Shown: positions 1 through 10,618 of the stretch, in pieces | Layout of the letters: every line of letters begins with the position of its first letter | How positions within the stretch are numbered: the first letter of the stretch is position 1 | NCBI GenBank assembly: GCA_032173965.1 | Contig: JAVUNC010000004.1 | Location: 3,610,501 to 3,674,500, forward strand | Length of the DNA stretch: 64,000 bases | Source: Sitta carolinensis | Taxonomy: Eukaryota > Chordata > Aves > Passeriformes > Sittidae | Direction: 5' to 3' | Position numbers and translations under genes: made by a program | Notes under the pieces: model-generated | The model's input: the letters and a program-made list of their open reading frames with translations, nothing else | Databases searched by the model: none | Told to the model about the DNA's origin: nothing

Positions 1-432
1 CCTCCATTTGTCCCTGAAGTCTGAGGGATTATTGGAAAGAGTGGTAACATTTGAATCTAAGAACTAAATTGAGAAGTGAGTCAGAGAAGGTGAAAGGAAT
101 TAAAACTGTGTTAATTCTGCCTTTTTCCCCCCAGAGCTCCTCAGTAGCACAGAATAGAGCAGTTTGCAATCTGAGCATGACAGATGCAGCCACTGTTAAG
201 TAACAGCCCAAGCATTGCACTGTTCCCCCTGCCATGTGGCCAAATTATCCATGCTGTTCATTCCTGGTGTCATCCCAGAGGCTGCCAAAATAAGGGATCA
301 GCGAGAAGATGGTTTTGGTTTCATTCACAGGAGCCTGCTCTGGCTGGAAGCAGTGTGAGTGCACTGCAGGCTTTCCCAGAAATGGGGCTGGAATTAACCT
401 CTGTGCTCAGATCCCTTTTCCTTCCCCTGCAG
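1..432 (+). other. PKHD1: 3' part of intron 11
   Basis: Non-coding sequence ending in a pyrimidine-rich tract and AG at 431-432. I see no exon and no recognisable repeat here. Confidence 0.75.
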
Positions 433-534
433 AGATATTCTCCGTGTTCCCAGCTGGAGGGAGCCTGGCAGGGGGCACTGATCTCACTGTCACTGGGGAT
501 TTCTTTGAGGAGCCAGTGCAAGTAACTGCTGCAG
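433..534 (+). CDS. PKHD1: PKHD1 exon 12: IPT/TIG domain, first part
   Basis: A 102-bp exon entered in phase 1 and left in phase 1 (donor gtaaga). It encodes EIFSVFPAGGSLAGGTDLTV and continues with TGDFFEEPVQVTAAG. The pattern 'PxxGSLxGGTxxTxxGxxF' is the hallmark start of an IPT/TIG immunoglobulin-like domain. The upstream acceptor is cttcccctgcag. The next exon supplies the second half of the domain. Human fibrocystin has the same IPT at about residue 260. Confidence 0.9.
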
Positions 535-1146
535 GTAAGAGCAGAAGCATGGGAATTTTATTTTTTAAAATACAGTTTGGCCCTGATTGCAAAACCCAAG
601 AGGTGTTCAGGGATAGCAGGGTGGGAATTGCAGGACTCACCTCCAGGAAGGTGCAGTTATTCTGATTGTGGGCATGAACTGTTCTCTTTGCTGGTAGTAT
701 CAGCCCAGGCTTGTGGCAAAGTGTTGATCCCTTTTGGGAACAAGGTGGATGGGAGGGGATTCTGCCTCTCTGCTCTGGTGAGACCCCACCCAGAGTCCTC
801 AGCACGGGAAAATCACGGACTGGTTGAAATGAACCCAGAAGTGGGACACAAAAATGATCAGAGGGATAGAACACCTATACTATAAGGAAAAACTGAGCGA
901 GATGGGGCTGTTCAGACTGGAGAAAATAAGGCTCCAAGGAGACCTTGGAGGATATTCCAGTACCTAAGGGAGCTCCAACAGAGCAACCTGCTCTAGTGCA
1001 GGGTGACCCTGTCCACAGAAGGTGCTGGGAGCTACATGTTTGTGAGCTACCCAAACCCTTCCACGACTCTGGGATGTGTTTATGCTGCAGCTCAGCTGCA
1101 TTTCCAAGTCTCCCACAACACGTTTGTCTCCTTTCCCTGCTGGCAG
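535..1146 (+). other. PKHD1: Intron 12
   Basis: 612-bp intron; a CR1 fragment occupies roughly 848-990. The rest shows no recognisable element. Confidence 0.8.
848..990 (+). mobile_element. CR1 LINE fragment
   Basis: The stretch reads like the end of CR1 ORF2 and start of its 3' region: 'gatcagagggatagaacacc', then a 'ctgttcagactggagaa' motif and 'ccagtacctaaggg'. Heavily diverged; ends are approximate. Confidence 0.7.
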
Positions 1147-1242
1147 GTGTTCCCTGTAAACCCACCCACGTATCTCCCCGGGAAATCAGATGCACTACTG
1201 AGCCTGTTGGCCAGGACAGGAGACTTGGTGCCCCCCAGCCAG
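1147..1242 (+). CDS. PKHD1: PKHD1 exon 13: IPT/TIG domain, second part
   Basis: 96-bp exon, phase 1 in and out (acceptor tgctggcag, donor gtgagg). Translation runs VPCKPTHVSPREIRCTTEPV and ends LGAPQP, matching human fibrocystin 'IPCDIRHVSPRKIECTT...PQP'. The two cysteines are the conserved pair of this IPT domain. It sits between the IPT start exon and the PA14 exons. Confidence 0.92.
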
Positions 1243-2316
1243 GTGAGGTGTTCCTGAAACTCCAAATAAGCAAACACACACAGAAATGCAGGGCAGAAAC
1301 CCTTTGGTGATGAATGCAATCAAGAAACAGGGCTTTCCAAAACACTGCTTCAACACTGAGTCAGGTTCTTCTGGGGTGGTAGGGAAGGGGGTTACAAATA
1401 ATCCAAGGGCTGGAGCACCTCTGCTGTGAGGAAAGACTGAAGAGAGAGCTGGGGCTATCCAGCCTGGAGAAGGCTCCAAGGAGACCTGAGAGCCCCTTCC
1501 AGTGCCTAAAGGGGGCTTTCAGAAACATGGGGATAAACTTTTATTAGTAACAGGACAGGAGGTGATGGTGTTAAATTAAAAGGGGGTCTATTTAAATTAG
1601 ATCTAAGGAAGGCATTTTCTACAATGAGGAGGGTGAGGCCATGGCAAAGTTTGCCCAGAAAGGTGGTGGATGCTCCACCCCTGGAAATATTCAAGACCAG
1701 TTTTGGTGCAGCTCTGGAAACCTGCTCTGGTTGGAGATGGCCCTGCTCGTGGCAGGAGATTGGACAAGATAAACCTGAATGGTCCCTTCCAAACCATTCT
1801 GTGATTCTGTGGCCAGAAAAACCAAGGTGGAGAGCTCAGCTCAGCATGTGCAGACAGGAGATGGTGGGAAGAAGGTCAGACTGGTGTGCATGGCTTGGAA
1901 AATGAGGGGAAAGAGGCGTGGAGAATATGTGGGGGAAGGATGGCTGAACTGGAGTTACTGCAGAGGCTTCTGGGACAGTCCTCGAGTGGAGCATTGCAGT
2001 AGGAGACTTTAGTGCACAAAATGAGCCTTAACTTTGACTGTAGGTCACCTCCATGCCTTCTCCTGCAAGAACAGACAAGTTCAGGTTGGATGTTCTCTCT
2101 GCAGAGTTTTGTTATTTCTGGTGGAGGATTTCAAGGTAAAACAAATTCCCTATGGCGAGATCTGTGTTCTGCCTTAGACTGCAAAATACCTCACAAACAG
2201 AACCAATTTATTATTAAAATTTTCTCTCTGGCCTGCCTCCTACAGCACTGATTCCAGCTTGTGCTCTGGGATTTCTGCTGGCTGCTGCTGAGAGTACTTT
2301 TGTTTTAACTTTCTAG
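1243..2316 (+). other. PKHD1: Intron 13
   Basis: 1,074 bp, with a long CR1 fragment in its middle. The 3' 500 bp shows only a normal pyrimidine tract and acceptor (ttaactttctag). Confidence 0.8.
1400..1812 (+). mobile_element. CR1 LINE 3' fragment
   Basis: Contains in order 'ggctggagcacctctgctg', 'cagcctggagaaggctcc', 'ctggaaatattcaagacc', and the terminal 'tcccttccaaaccattctg' followed by 'tgattctgtg'. The 3' end is well defined; the copy is 5' truncated. Confidence 0.85.
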
Positions 2317-2452
2317 GAAACAGAGGGCTTCTCTTTGAAGTCTGGGATGATGCCTCTGATCTGACAGAAGCAGGTCCTGGATACAGATGGCAGTTTGTAC
2401 CTAATGCCAGCTCCCCAGTAAGGTTTCTGTCTGGGGCAAAGAAGTCCTTCAG
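2317..2452 (+). CDS. PKHD1: PKHD1 exon 14: start of PA14 region
   Basis: 136-bp exon, phase 1 in, phase 2 out (donor gtactc). Encodes [20 protein letters not shown], then [14 protein letters not shown] and [12 protein letters not shown]. This aligns with human GNRGLLFEV...PGYRWQIVPNASSP followed by FGFWSQEGQPFR, so the exon must run to 2452. A much stronger-looking donor (gtaagg) lies inside it at 2418; using that one would end the exon in phase 0 and shift the frame into the next exon. I therefore prefer the 2452 end. Confidence 0.88.
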
Positions 2453-3283
2453 GTACTCAGTGATATTAAAAAGAGAGGAAGCCATGGCAATCACCTTTAG
2501 CAGTGTAAGGTGTAGCAAAAACACCTGACAGCTCTTTATAGCAGAGCCTCACTGCATAGCTCCTGTAAATCAAAGCAAACCCTTTGCTCCAAGGTCCTTT
2601 TGAAGCTTAAAATATGCAGTGAAGTGCTTTATTTTTTTCCTCCTTTTGCTTTCCCTCAGTATTTCTGCTCTACCTGGCCTAGATATACTGAAATACCACC
2701 AAAAATTGCTCTGGAAGTAGAAGGAGCTCCAGTTTTTGAGGCTATTTTGGGCTGGAGTTCTGGCCAGATGTGGAGGGGCAGATTCTCAGCTGATGTTGGC
2801 AGCAAAGGTGGAGTTAATGTAAATAAATAAATTCCTGAATTTTGTTGTTTCCCATTGCCTCTTCAGATATGACCTTGAAAAACCGTGCAATGTGCATGAG
2901 TTCTTACATTTTTTTACCACTTCTCTGTTTTGTTGTTTGATTCTGAGTATGGTTTTGGCATTTTCCTGCATGTTCAGGGTTAAGATTTTGTTTGAGAAGA
3001 AATGCACTGAAGTGGCCACCAACAAAGTCATACTTAGTTTCATGGAGCTACTTTTATTTTCTTTTTTGAAACTTTTGTAAAGCATAATTGACATTTAATG
3101 CGAAACTGGGTCATTTTGAGGTTTCTTCAGCTTTAAAATAACAAGGTTTGTTTTGTTAAAATGGTTTAAAGATGTTTTCTTGTAAGTGTAAATGTGAATG
3201 TGGGGTGTGGGGATGATTTGTTTTTTTGAGATTTATTTTTATGTAACCCTTTTGTATATTATGGACGTTCTATGTTTGCTCAG
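2453..3283 (+). other. PKHD1: Intron 14
   Basis: 831 bp, AT-rich. No exon or recognisable mobile element seen. Confidence 0.75.
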
Positions 3284-3398
3284 CTCCAGACTCCGTGGAT
3301 TTTTTGTGGCTCCTCAGACCAACAATTACACCTTCTGGATTCAGGCAGATGGTCAGGCATCTCTCTACTTAAGTTTGTCCCAAGACCCAAAACAGAAG
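3284..3398 (+). CDS. PKHD1: PKHD1 exon 15: PA14 domain core
   Basis: 115-bp exon, phase 2 in, phase 0 out. Encodes [20 protein letters not shown] then [18 protein letters not shown], nearly identical to human fibrocystin ([26 protein letters not shown]). This is the carbohydrate-binding-like PA14 beta-barrel fold; the NYTFWI strand is its most conserved part. NYT is also an N-glycosylation sequon. Confidence 0.97.
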
Positions 3399-4212
3399 GT
3401 AATATTCTTGGTAGAGAAAAATTAGATTAAATGAAAATGAAAAATGAGGATGAAAAAGGTTTTAATTAAGGTGATAACAAATGGGAATTTTGCCACTGTG
3501 GATTGGTTTATTGTCTCTTATGAATCTATTGCAGAGTCAAATCTGTGTGATTATTTTTGATATTTTACATTGGCCCTGTCCATAAAAAAGCATCAATCTT
3601 GTAACCAGAATAATCAATGGTCTTTTCCAGAAGATTTTTTTTTTTTGTTAGTTCAGCAAACTTCTGTCTGCATCCATGAAAAGATATTTGGGGAACTGTT
3701 ATTAGTGCTGGGGTAAGCCATAGGAATTATCTTCTTTATGAGTTTGAACCTTAAACCAAAGTTCTTTGAGATTGTGGCTCTTTCTTATAAAACAGGAAGG
3801 AATTTGTGAGCCATCGACCCACGGCTATCAGTTATGAACACAAATATATTGTTTGATTTTTTGTTTTTGGATCTAATTGGACTAAATTTTGTTGTATTGG
3901 ACTAAATGTTATTTGGGGCTGGAGAAATGCCACTAACTGGTTTAAGGGCTTCAAACTGAAAGAGAGTTGGCTTTTATTGGATATTAGGAAGGAATTGTTC
4001 CCTGTGAGGGTGGGCAGGCCCTGGCACAGGGTGCCCAGAGAAGCTGTGGCTGCCCCTGGATCCCTGGAAGTGTCCAAGGCCAGGCTGGATGGGGCTTGGA
4101 TCACCCTGGGATAGTGGAAGGTGTCCCTGCCCATGGCAGGGAGTGGAATGAAATGGTTCTTTGGTGTACCTTCCAGCCCAAACCATTCTGTGATTTGTTG
4201 TTCTGCACACAG
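3399..4212 (+). other. PKHD1: Intron 15
   Basis: 814 bp. AT-rich 5' half; the 3' third is a CR1 3' end that stops about 16 bp before the acceptor. Confidence 0.8.
3915..4196 (+). mobile_element. CR1 LINE 3' end next to a splice acceptor
   Basis: Shows 'gtgagggtgggcaggccctg', 'gcccagagaagctgtggctg', 'aggccaggctggatggggct' and the terminal 'cccaaaccattctgtgat'. Only about 16 bp (ttgttgttctgcacacag) separate its 3' end from exon 16, so the branch-point region of that exon probably lies in CR1-derived sequence. Confidence 0.85.
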
Positions 4213-4488
4213 GTGAGAATTGCTTCTCTCCCTGCTGGCAATTCAGAGTGGTCTGAGAACTGGGTGAAGAACTGGAGTGAACTTTGGCAGCCAAAATCCC
4301 AGAAATTTGAGCTAGCTGCTGGTTCAAGGTACTACCTGGAAGCCCTGCATCATGCAAAGACACCCAGCAAGGGGATGAGGGTTGGAGTCCAGGTACACAA
4401 CACGTGGCTGGACCCCCGTGTGCTGAACAGCTACTACACTGAGAGGCACGAAATTCGGGCTCGTGCCTTGCATCTTCCAGAAGTGCAG
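4213..4488 (+). CDS. PKHD1: PKHD1 exon 16: PA14 domain, C-terminal half
   Basis: 276 bp, phase 0 in and out (92 codons). Ends of the translation are VRIASLPAGNSEW and RARALHLPEVQ; the middle includes YYLEALHHAKTPSKGMRVGV and QVHNTWLDPRVLNSYY. This closely follows human fibrocystin ([29 protein letters not shown]). 'YYLEALHH' and 'GMRVGVQ' are the closing strands of the PA14 fold. Donor is gtcagt. Confidence 0.97.
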
Positions 4489-4954
4489 GTCAGTGCTTCC
4501 TGCAACTGCCTTGTGGGTGCTAGATGTGAAAAAATGTCTGTTTCCACCTTGTTTTCAGCTTCCTGAGACAGCTGGTGAAAAGAGCATCGTGAGCTGAAGT
4601 TGTCTGTGGTTTTTACATACATTAGTGGGTGTGTGTAAACACTCAGGGTTGAGGGAAGATTTTTCCTAATGGATAAACTCCTGCCGGTCAGGAGCTTTAA
4701 GGACCATTTGCAGCTGCACAGGTCATGTAACCCTTGTTCTCCTGGTAATGTAAGAATCCTGTTCCTTGTAGTTTAAGGCAGTTTAAGAGTAGCTGAAGTG
4801 ACTCTTGGAAGGGATCCCTGGTTCACAGAGGCTTAAAAAGGCAAAATGCTGGCCACAAAAGCTTCCTGAGTAGAAGAGGCCAGGTTTGAAGTGTGTGTCT
4901 CTCAAGCGGTTTGCATCTGTTTTCATTTCTTCATTTGCTTCTCTTTTTTACCAG
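4489..4954 (+). other. PKHD1: Intron 16
   Basis: 466 bp; I see no exon or repeat. It ends in a clear pyrimidine tract (ctcttttttaccag). Confidence 0.8.
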
Positions 4955-5041
4955 ATGTTGACTGTGTCTGGTACAGGTTATTTCAGTATCTCCTGGAACA
5001 ACACACTGAGAATGATCCCCACAAATGCTACAGCTCACCAG
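4955..5041 (+). CDS. PKHD1: PKHD1 exon 17
   Basis: 87 bp, phase 0 on both sides, 29 codons: MLTVSGTGYFSISWNNTLRM followed by IPTNATAHQ. It aligns to human VLNVSGRGNFFLTWDN...IPANATAHL, just after PA14. Two sequons (NNT, NAT) are present. The leading ATG is an internal codon, not a start. Confidence 0.93.
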
Positions 5042-5681
5042 GTAGGTACCATTAGCCACAGGCACAGAGTCCTCTGCTGGGGTGGAATTGGTGGAGCTCT
5101 GGTGCTTGACAGAAGTTAAGATCTGGCCTAGAAGCTGAAATAAAATATATGTGTTGTAGAGGTGATTAAAAAAAAATAAATTGTTATTTTATTTTTTTTT
5201 TTTAACCTGAGAATGTCTTACAGTGGGACTTTTCTTTTCTTGATTGTTGACTCCCAGTTGTATTCTAAGCTTATCACAGCATCCAGATATCTGTGACTTT
5301 CATTGATCCAGGTCCTTGGACATCTTCTCTAAGGCCAGATGTGAGTTGTATGGCTCTGGCTTCTTCAACAGCCCACAGTCTCTTGATGTTGCAATTTGTC
5401 AACATTAAATTGACCCTGAGTGATGGCCCCATGACAGTCTTTAGACTGAGGGTGTCTCACCCCTGAAAGCTGTCAGACATTAAAGTTTACACTCTAGTGA
5501 GATAAATTTTGTTATATTATTATTTAACATTTTTATTCTTTTAATACTTGGCTATCTGCTTGTTCAGAGCTGCTGTGTCAATGATCCCTGGCTGATGAAA
5601 AATGAATTTGAGGTGTGTGTTGAAGTCTCTGCTGAAATGATTGTAACTGATTGTTTTTCACTTTCTTAATTTCTTTTAAAG
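5042..5681 (+). other. PKHD1: Intron 17
   Basis: 640 bp, AT-rich with a short A/T homopolymer stretch near 5168-5204; nothing else identifiable. Confidence 0.75.
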
Positions 5682-5775
5682 GTGCAAGCAGCAATAGAAG
5701 AACTCCTTTCAGTAAGATGTGAAACTGAGCCAACTTCTGCTAAAATCCTTTTCCACCATGGTTTTGAGAAAGAAG
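5682..5775 (+). CDS. PKHD1: PKHD1 exon 18
   Basis: 94 bp, phase 0 in, phase 1 out. Encodes VQAAIEELLSVRCETEPTSA and KILFHHGFEKE; human has [29 protein letters not shown]. The family motif IEELL.V.C is kept. No domain of its own; it belongs to the fibrocystin-specific segment after PA14. Confidence 0.93.
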
Positions 5776-6243
5776 GTATGGAACTTCTGTGGAAAATAAG
5801 CAGTATTTATTGTGAGAATTGATCTGCTTTTATGAGATAAATGTTCTTTAAACTTTTACTCGTAGTAAATTTACACTTTTAATGGGTATAAATACATATT
5901 CATATTTATCATCTCTTCGTTGTGTGGATGTATTAAGAACAACATGATCAATATAATAATCATAGTGATGGAATAGCCAGAGTTGGAAGGGACCCACAAG
6001 GATCATCAAATCCAACTCCTGGGTCTGTACAGGACAATCCCAGGGATCTGTGCCTGAGAGTGTTGTACAAACACTTCTTGAACTCTGGCAGGAGGATTCT
6101 TAGAGTAGAACTGTTTGACAGTTTCTGGATACCCATTTGTTGTATTTTCATGAATCTTGACTGTACTGGTGTCTTCTGAATCACTTTGAAACCTCTCATT
6201 TCCTTTTTTTTAATTTATTTTTTTATTTTTTACTGTCTGCCAG
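5776..6243 (+). other. PKHD1: Intron 18
   Basis: 468 bp; carries one minus-strand CR1 fragment and ends in a long T-rich tract leading to the acceptor tactgtctgccag. Confidence 0.8.
5965..6130 (-). mobile_element. CR1 LINE fragment
   Basis: On + it reads 'agagttggaagggacccaca', 'catcaaatccaactcctggg', then 'aacacttcttgaactctggc', the complement of a CR1 3' portion. Ends approximate. Confidence 0.75.
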
Positions 6244-6386
6244 ATATGGAGAACATCATCACCACAGGACATATTGTCAGTGGAACAGAACCTTTCTGTG
6301 GGAGGTTCAGCATCCACAGACCAAGCCAGCTGGTGAAAACCTCTCCATCAACACTGCCAAGATATGACCTTACTAAATACACACAT
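6244..6386 (+). CDS. PKHD1: PKHD1 exon 19
   Basis: 143 bp, phase 1 in, phase 0 out (donor gtgagt). Contains [20 protein letters not shown] and ends RYDLTKYTH, corresponding to human [21 protein letters not shown] and YRLDQYTH. The block [10 protein letters not shown] is essentially invariant between the two and anchors the frame. Confidence 0.96.
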
Positions 6387-7042
6387 GTGAGTGGCTGCTT
6401 TAACGAGCAGCTTGCACTGGGCATTGAATGCTCAGGGCCTAATAAGCAACATAAAGTCATCTGGTCAGCTTACAATTCCCCTAAACCTACCAAGATTGTG
6501 TCTTGGCACAGAGCAGAGCATCCTTTATTTGGTTTGAGAGTGGCTTTGGATCTCTGAGGTGTAGATATTTAACACCTGGCTGTTAACTGTTCCTGGGGAT
6601 ACAACCCTTGCTGTGGGAAAGGAAAAAAGTGGGATGGTGCTGGAGAAACGTGTAAGGGACAAGGATGACCATTTCTTGACAAAAAGAAAAAAATCCTTTG
6701 TTTGGTCATCCATTATTAATCACTTTTCTGCTCATCTTCTCCTACTTTTGACAGGAATAAACCCAAAACTTCAGGGAAGCCCCAGGGTTAGTTTGATGTC
6801 ATGTTGTGGCACACCTGGGTGCCAAAACTGTCTTCCACAGCTCTTCTTCCCTCTCCAGCTTTCTTAGAGCCCCTTTAGGCACTGGAAGAGGCTTTAAGGT
6901 CTCCCCAGTCTTTTCTTCTCCAGGCCAAACAACTCAGTGTTAAACCAGAATTGAAGTAGAATATCTTCTTTTATCTTCCACGTACGTTCTGTATAAATTA
7001 CCTATGTTTTGATTTGTGAAAATCCTTCCCCCATTTTTGCAG
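6387..7042 (+). other. PKHD1: Intron 19
   Basis: 656 bp; one short minus-strand CR1 piece near its middle, otherwise unremarkable. Confidence 0.8.
6868..6940 (-). mobile_element. Short CR1 LINE fragment
   Basis: 'cccctttaggcactggaaga' followed by 'aaggtctccccagtcttttc' and 'ttctccaggccaaacaact' is the reverse complement of the CR1 segment 'ttcagcctggagaagaaaagac'. Too short to subtype. Confidence 0.65.
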
Positions 7043-7173
7043 GTGTGTTTTGCACATAAAGGCCATATGAGCAACATCCTTCATCTCTCAATGTCCTACA
7101 CAAATGTCTCTTCATGTCCAGTGAGGAGAAACCTTACCTGCCAATGGGCCTTCAATGAAACTGGCTCTAAAAG
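7043..7173 (+). CDS. PKHD1: PKHD1 exon 20
   Basis: 131 bp, phase 0 in, phase 2 out. Encodes VCFAHKGHMSNILHLSMSYT, then NVSSCPVRRNLTCQWAFNET and GSKR. Human reads [22 protein letters not shown]...NTTCDWSL. KGHM and the TC.W motif are conserved; NVS, NLT and NET are sequons. Donor gtaccc is weak but fixed by the phase of the next exon. Confidence 0.92.
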
Positions 7174-7951
7174 GTACCCAGACAATTACAATTATCAGAG
7201 ATTACATTTTCCATAGTAAAAAGGTGCAGTAGAGAGAAGCTCTTATTTGCATAGGAACAATTTGTCAGTTGGAGTAATCTGTCAAAAGCTATGTCCTTAC
7301 AGGGGCATTGCTGGAATGTGTTTCTATGCTTTTTGGAGGATTTAATGAGTAAATTTTCATGTGTCTTGCTACCTGCACTATCTCACCTCAGTGACACACA
7401 GGTATACTTGAAGATTTTTGTGAACATAAATTCCCCACATTCTTTCCCAGTTGTTTTTCTGCAGCAAGAGAGAGAATTGCTTATTTTTTCACTCTACCAT
7501 TTGAAAGCTCTGAAAATTGATGTATCCTTTGATTTTCCTCATTCACTTAAAATTCCATGAGTAGAAAAATTTTGGTAGCAGACATAAAGCTTAGGGCAGG
7601 TAGACTTAAAAAAATCAGGAGTGTCTGAAGAACTTGAAGAGAACTGAGGGGTTGAATTCTGGATTGACCCCATTGAGGTCACTGATGCTCTTGTGGTATT
7701 TTGCCAAAAGTAAAGCAGGTGTAGTCATTCCTATATCCCACTCTAGTGATTCAGAGGGGAAAACATAAGCAGAGATCTAAATCCTCATTTTGCACTCCTG
7801 GGAACCCAACAAGCACACGATGAGTAATCACAAACCACTGAGCATGTGGCTTGTGCTAATTTCCGTAGTAACAAAAACAGTACTTGATACTACCTGGAAT
7901 CTTCACAATCACCACAAATTTGTTTATTGTCCCAACCTTGGTGTCTTCCAG
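7174..7951 (+). other. PKHD1: Intron 20
   Basis: 778 bp; no exon or recognisable mobile element seen. Confidence 0.75.
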
Positions 7952-8136
7952 CTGGGCATTTACCTGCACCAACCTCTGGAAGAGGTGTGTGAATCTCTCT
8001 GTGATTCTCCAGGACCTCCCAGCCAGTTCCCCAGTATTTGTGGATCAGGTAGACTTGCAGAGCCCTGTGCTGCAAAAAGAAACACCTGGATCATTTTATC
8101 TTGATGAGCTCATCATTGCTGACAGAGCTGTGATTG
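7952..8136 (+). CDS. PKHD1: PKHD1 exon 21
   Basis: 185 bp, phase 2 in, phase 1 out. Encodes SWAFTCTNLWKRCVNLSVIL and PASSPVFVDQVDLQSPVLQK, ending GSFYLDELIIADRAVI. Human: [35 protein letters not shown]...GLFYVDEIIIADTNV. The cysteine spacing (TCTNLW..C) and FYLDELIIAD are kept. Confidence 0.95.
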
Positions 8137-8627
8137 GTAAAAGCATTTCTTTAGGTTTTTTTTTTTTTTTTCCTCCAGGATATTCTGTTAAATCTATAGC
8201 AATAAAGCTGGATGAAACTTTTTCAAAGGGAAATTTCAAAACAGACACAAAGATGTTTTTTTCTTGAACTTATTATTTATTTTTTCTGGCAGCTGTCAAG
8301 AAAGTATTGACAAAATATCAATATTTTTTTGTTATTTGAAAATGTGGTTCTACAAATGGAACAGACTGGTAAAATCACCATCCCTGTAAGTGCTCAAAAA
8401 TGTGGAGATGTGGCTCTCGTGGTCATGGGTTAGTGGTGGACTGGGCAGTGCTGCAGGATTGTTGGACTCTGTGAGCTTAGAGGCCTTTTCCAACCTTAAT
8501 GACTCTATGAAATATAACTCAAAAATAAAACACCCTCAACAGGTGTTTCCAGCTCTGAAATGACAATACCCTGGGCACACTCCTCTGCTCTCCTTGCCCT
8601 AATGAATGTCTGTATTTTTTCTTTCAG
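8137..8627 (+). other. PKHD1: Intron 21
   Basis: 491 bp; T-rich near 8158-8172 and one CR1 3' remnant; acceptor tttttctttcag. Confidence 0.8.
8402..8512 (+). mobile_element. CR1 LINE 3' remnant
   Basis: Diverged tail: 'gggttagtggtggactgggc', 'cttttccaaccttaatgact', ending 'ctatga'. Only the last ~110 bp of an element. Confidence 0.75.
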
Positions 8628-8766
8628 TTTCTCAGAGAGACCCCAAACCCCCCTGGCCAGGGGGGAGGGTAATCGAAGCAGTGTCTGTGGTGGGGTCTCC
8701 TCCCACCTACAACGTGTCCTGGAGGGAGTCTGGCTGTGGTGCCAGTCTGCCCCTTCTCTCTCCAAG
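8628..8766 (+). CDS. PKHD1: PKHD1 exon 22
   Basis: 139 bp, phase 1 in, phase 2 out (donor gtaggg). Encodes VSQRDPKPPWPGGRVIEAVS, then VVGSPPTYNVSWRESGCGAS and LPLLSPR. Human: [57 protein letters not shown].Y is conserved and sets the frame. Confidence 0.95.
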
Positions 8767-9954
8767 GTAGGGACAGCAAGCAGCTCCTCTCAATGCCCTG
8801 CAACACCTCTTGCAGTTCCCCCAGTGTATCTGGAGCTGGGATCAGTTGCTGGAAACAGGAGGTGTTTGGGAAGTTTGAGATTACTTGGGGTGTCAGATAT
8901 CCATGGGTCCCCAGGGTGGGATGTGGGATTGGAAGGAAATCCAAGCCCTCTGGGACAGTGGAGGAAGATTATCCAGAGGTGTCTCCAAAACGCTGTTAAT
9001 GACACCAATTCCCACACGAGGCACTGGAAGTCCACCTTGGGTGCCCTTGTTTGCTGAGATGAGGTTTCTGTTCCTCCCAACAATGACAGAGGAGTCAGAG
9101 CCATGGGCTATAGCTTGATCAGAGGCTGTAACATTAAAGGGTTGTACTGGCAGAAAATAAGTCCTGTAAAAGTTGGATTGTATCCAGCTGAGTCAAATGT
9201 AATAACATAAACCACCAAGGGTAAGGGCAGGAATGAGAATACAGGGGGATGTTTGTGGTGGTTGAGTTGTGTAACCAGAGGTGTAACTAACAGGAAGAGG
9301 GAAAATTTTTATTCCTATGGAGCCTGAAGTCTGACATTGGAATGCTGCAAATAACAATAATGGCTCTATTTTTGAATAAATTTAGGGAAAAATGGGGAAA
9401 AAAAATGCCATGAGCATCATTATGGAGCTGAGGAAAATGCCTAGGAAAGGAAGTTTTAAGAAGCACCACCTGTTTAGCTAATAAACAAAAAGGATTAAGA
9501 GTCAGTTTGATCACAGTACTTCCCACCAAGATTAAAAAAGGTGCTTGGCACTGGTGTGCTTTTCTATCTCGCAGAGGAATGTATCAGAGAAAAGCAGGAA
9601 TGAGCACAAGCTTTAAAAATGGGTGGGCTGAGCACTGTCTTTGGACATCTTCAAAATAAACCTGTCTCTTTGCTGAACACGGGCTGTGATTTAATCCATC
9701 TCCTACTCCTGTCAGAACAGGAATATTGGCTAAAATCTTGTACCAGCTGTACAAAGGGCTCAGTGATCCTCTTGGTTTTGTCTGGTGGAAATTTTCTCTG
9801 CAGAAGCCACTTGTTATCCAGACACTTAACACACGGTGGCATGGTTGTACCACCAAGAGGCTCCTTTTCCTTTGAAACCCGAGAGTTTTAGTGGCGGAGG
9901 AGAGAAGCATTTTAACTTTTAGAAATTGGACTTTGGGTGAACTTGAATTACTCC

Positions 9955-10065
9955 AATACAGATGTGGTGTCTGAGGGCATGGTTTAATGATGGACCTGGT
10001 AATGCTGGGTTAACGATTGTGCTTGATCTTAGGGGTCTTTTCCAACCTAAATGATTGTACAATAT
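9955..10065 (+). mobile_element. CR1 LINE 3' remnant
   Basis: 'gagggcatggtttaatgatg' through 'gtcttttccaacctaaatga'. Same sub-fragment and similar age as the one at 8402, so the two probably derive from the same CR1 subfamily. Confidence 0.75.
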
Positions 10066-10299
10066 GAAATCTCACTGTAATTCAGGGAACTTGGGATTTT
10101 CCTGGGCTTGAGAAGATTACAGTGTGAAGCAGGAAATATTTTTGATTTGCTGTTACAGAGGCTGCACTGAGCTGGTTCTTTAGAAACAGTACAGGGGTAG
10201 CACTCCCTGGTGTTTGATGGTGTATAAATTATTTCTTCTATCATAAATTTAAAAAGGTTATTTTCCATAATTTTCTGCTGTGTGCATTGCCTGCATAAT

Positions 10300-10618
10300 C
10301 CACAGAATCACAGGATCCCTGGGTTGGAAGAGACCTTCATGATCATCAAGTCCAACCCACACCCTGACACCTCAGCTAGACCATGGCACCGAGTGCCACA
10401 TCCAATCTTTTTTTAAACACATCCAGGGGTGGTGACTCCACCACCTCCGTGGGCAGACCATTCCAGCACTTGATCACCCTTTCCTTAAAATCTTTTTCCT
10501 AATATCCAGCCTAAATTTCCCTTGGCACAGCTTAAGACTGTGCCCTCTTGTTGGAGAAAGAGACCAAACCCCACCTGACCACAGCCACCTTTCAGGGAGT
10601 TGTCGAGAGTGATAAGAA
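10300..10618 (-). mobile_element. CR1 LINE 3' fragment
   Basis: Begins with the antisense tail 'cacagaatcacaggatccct', continues 'atcatcaagtccaaccca', 'gtgactccaccacctccgtg', 'gggcagaccattccagcact' and 'agagaccaaaccccacctg'. About 320 bp, only moderately diverged. Confidence 0.88.
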
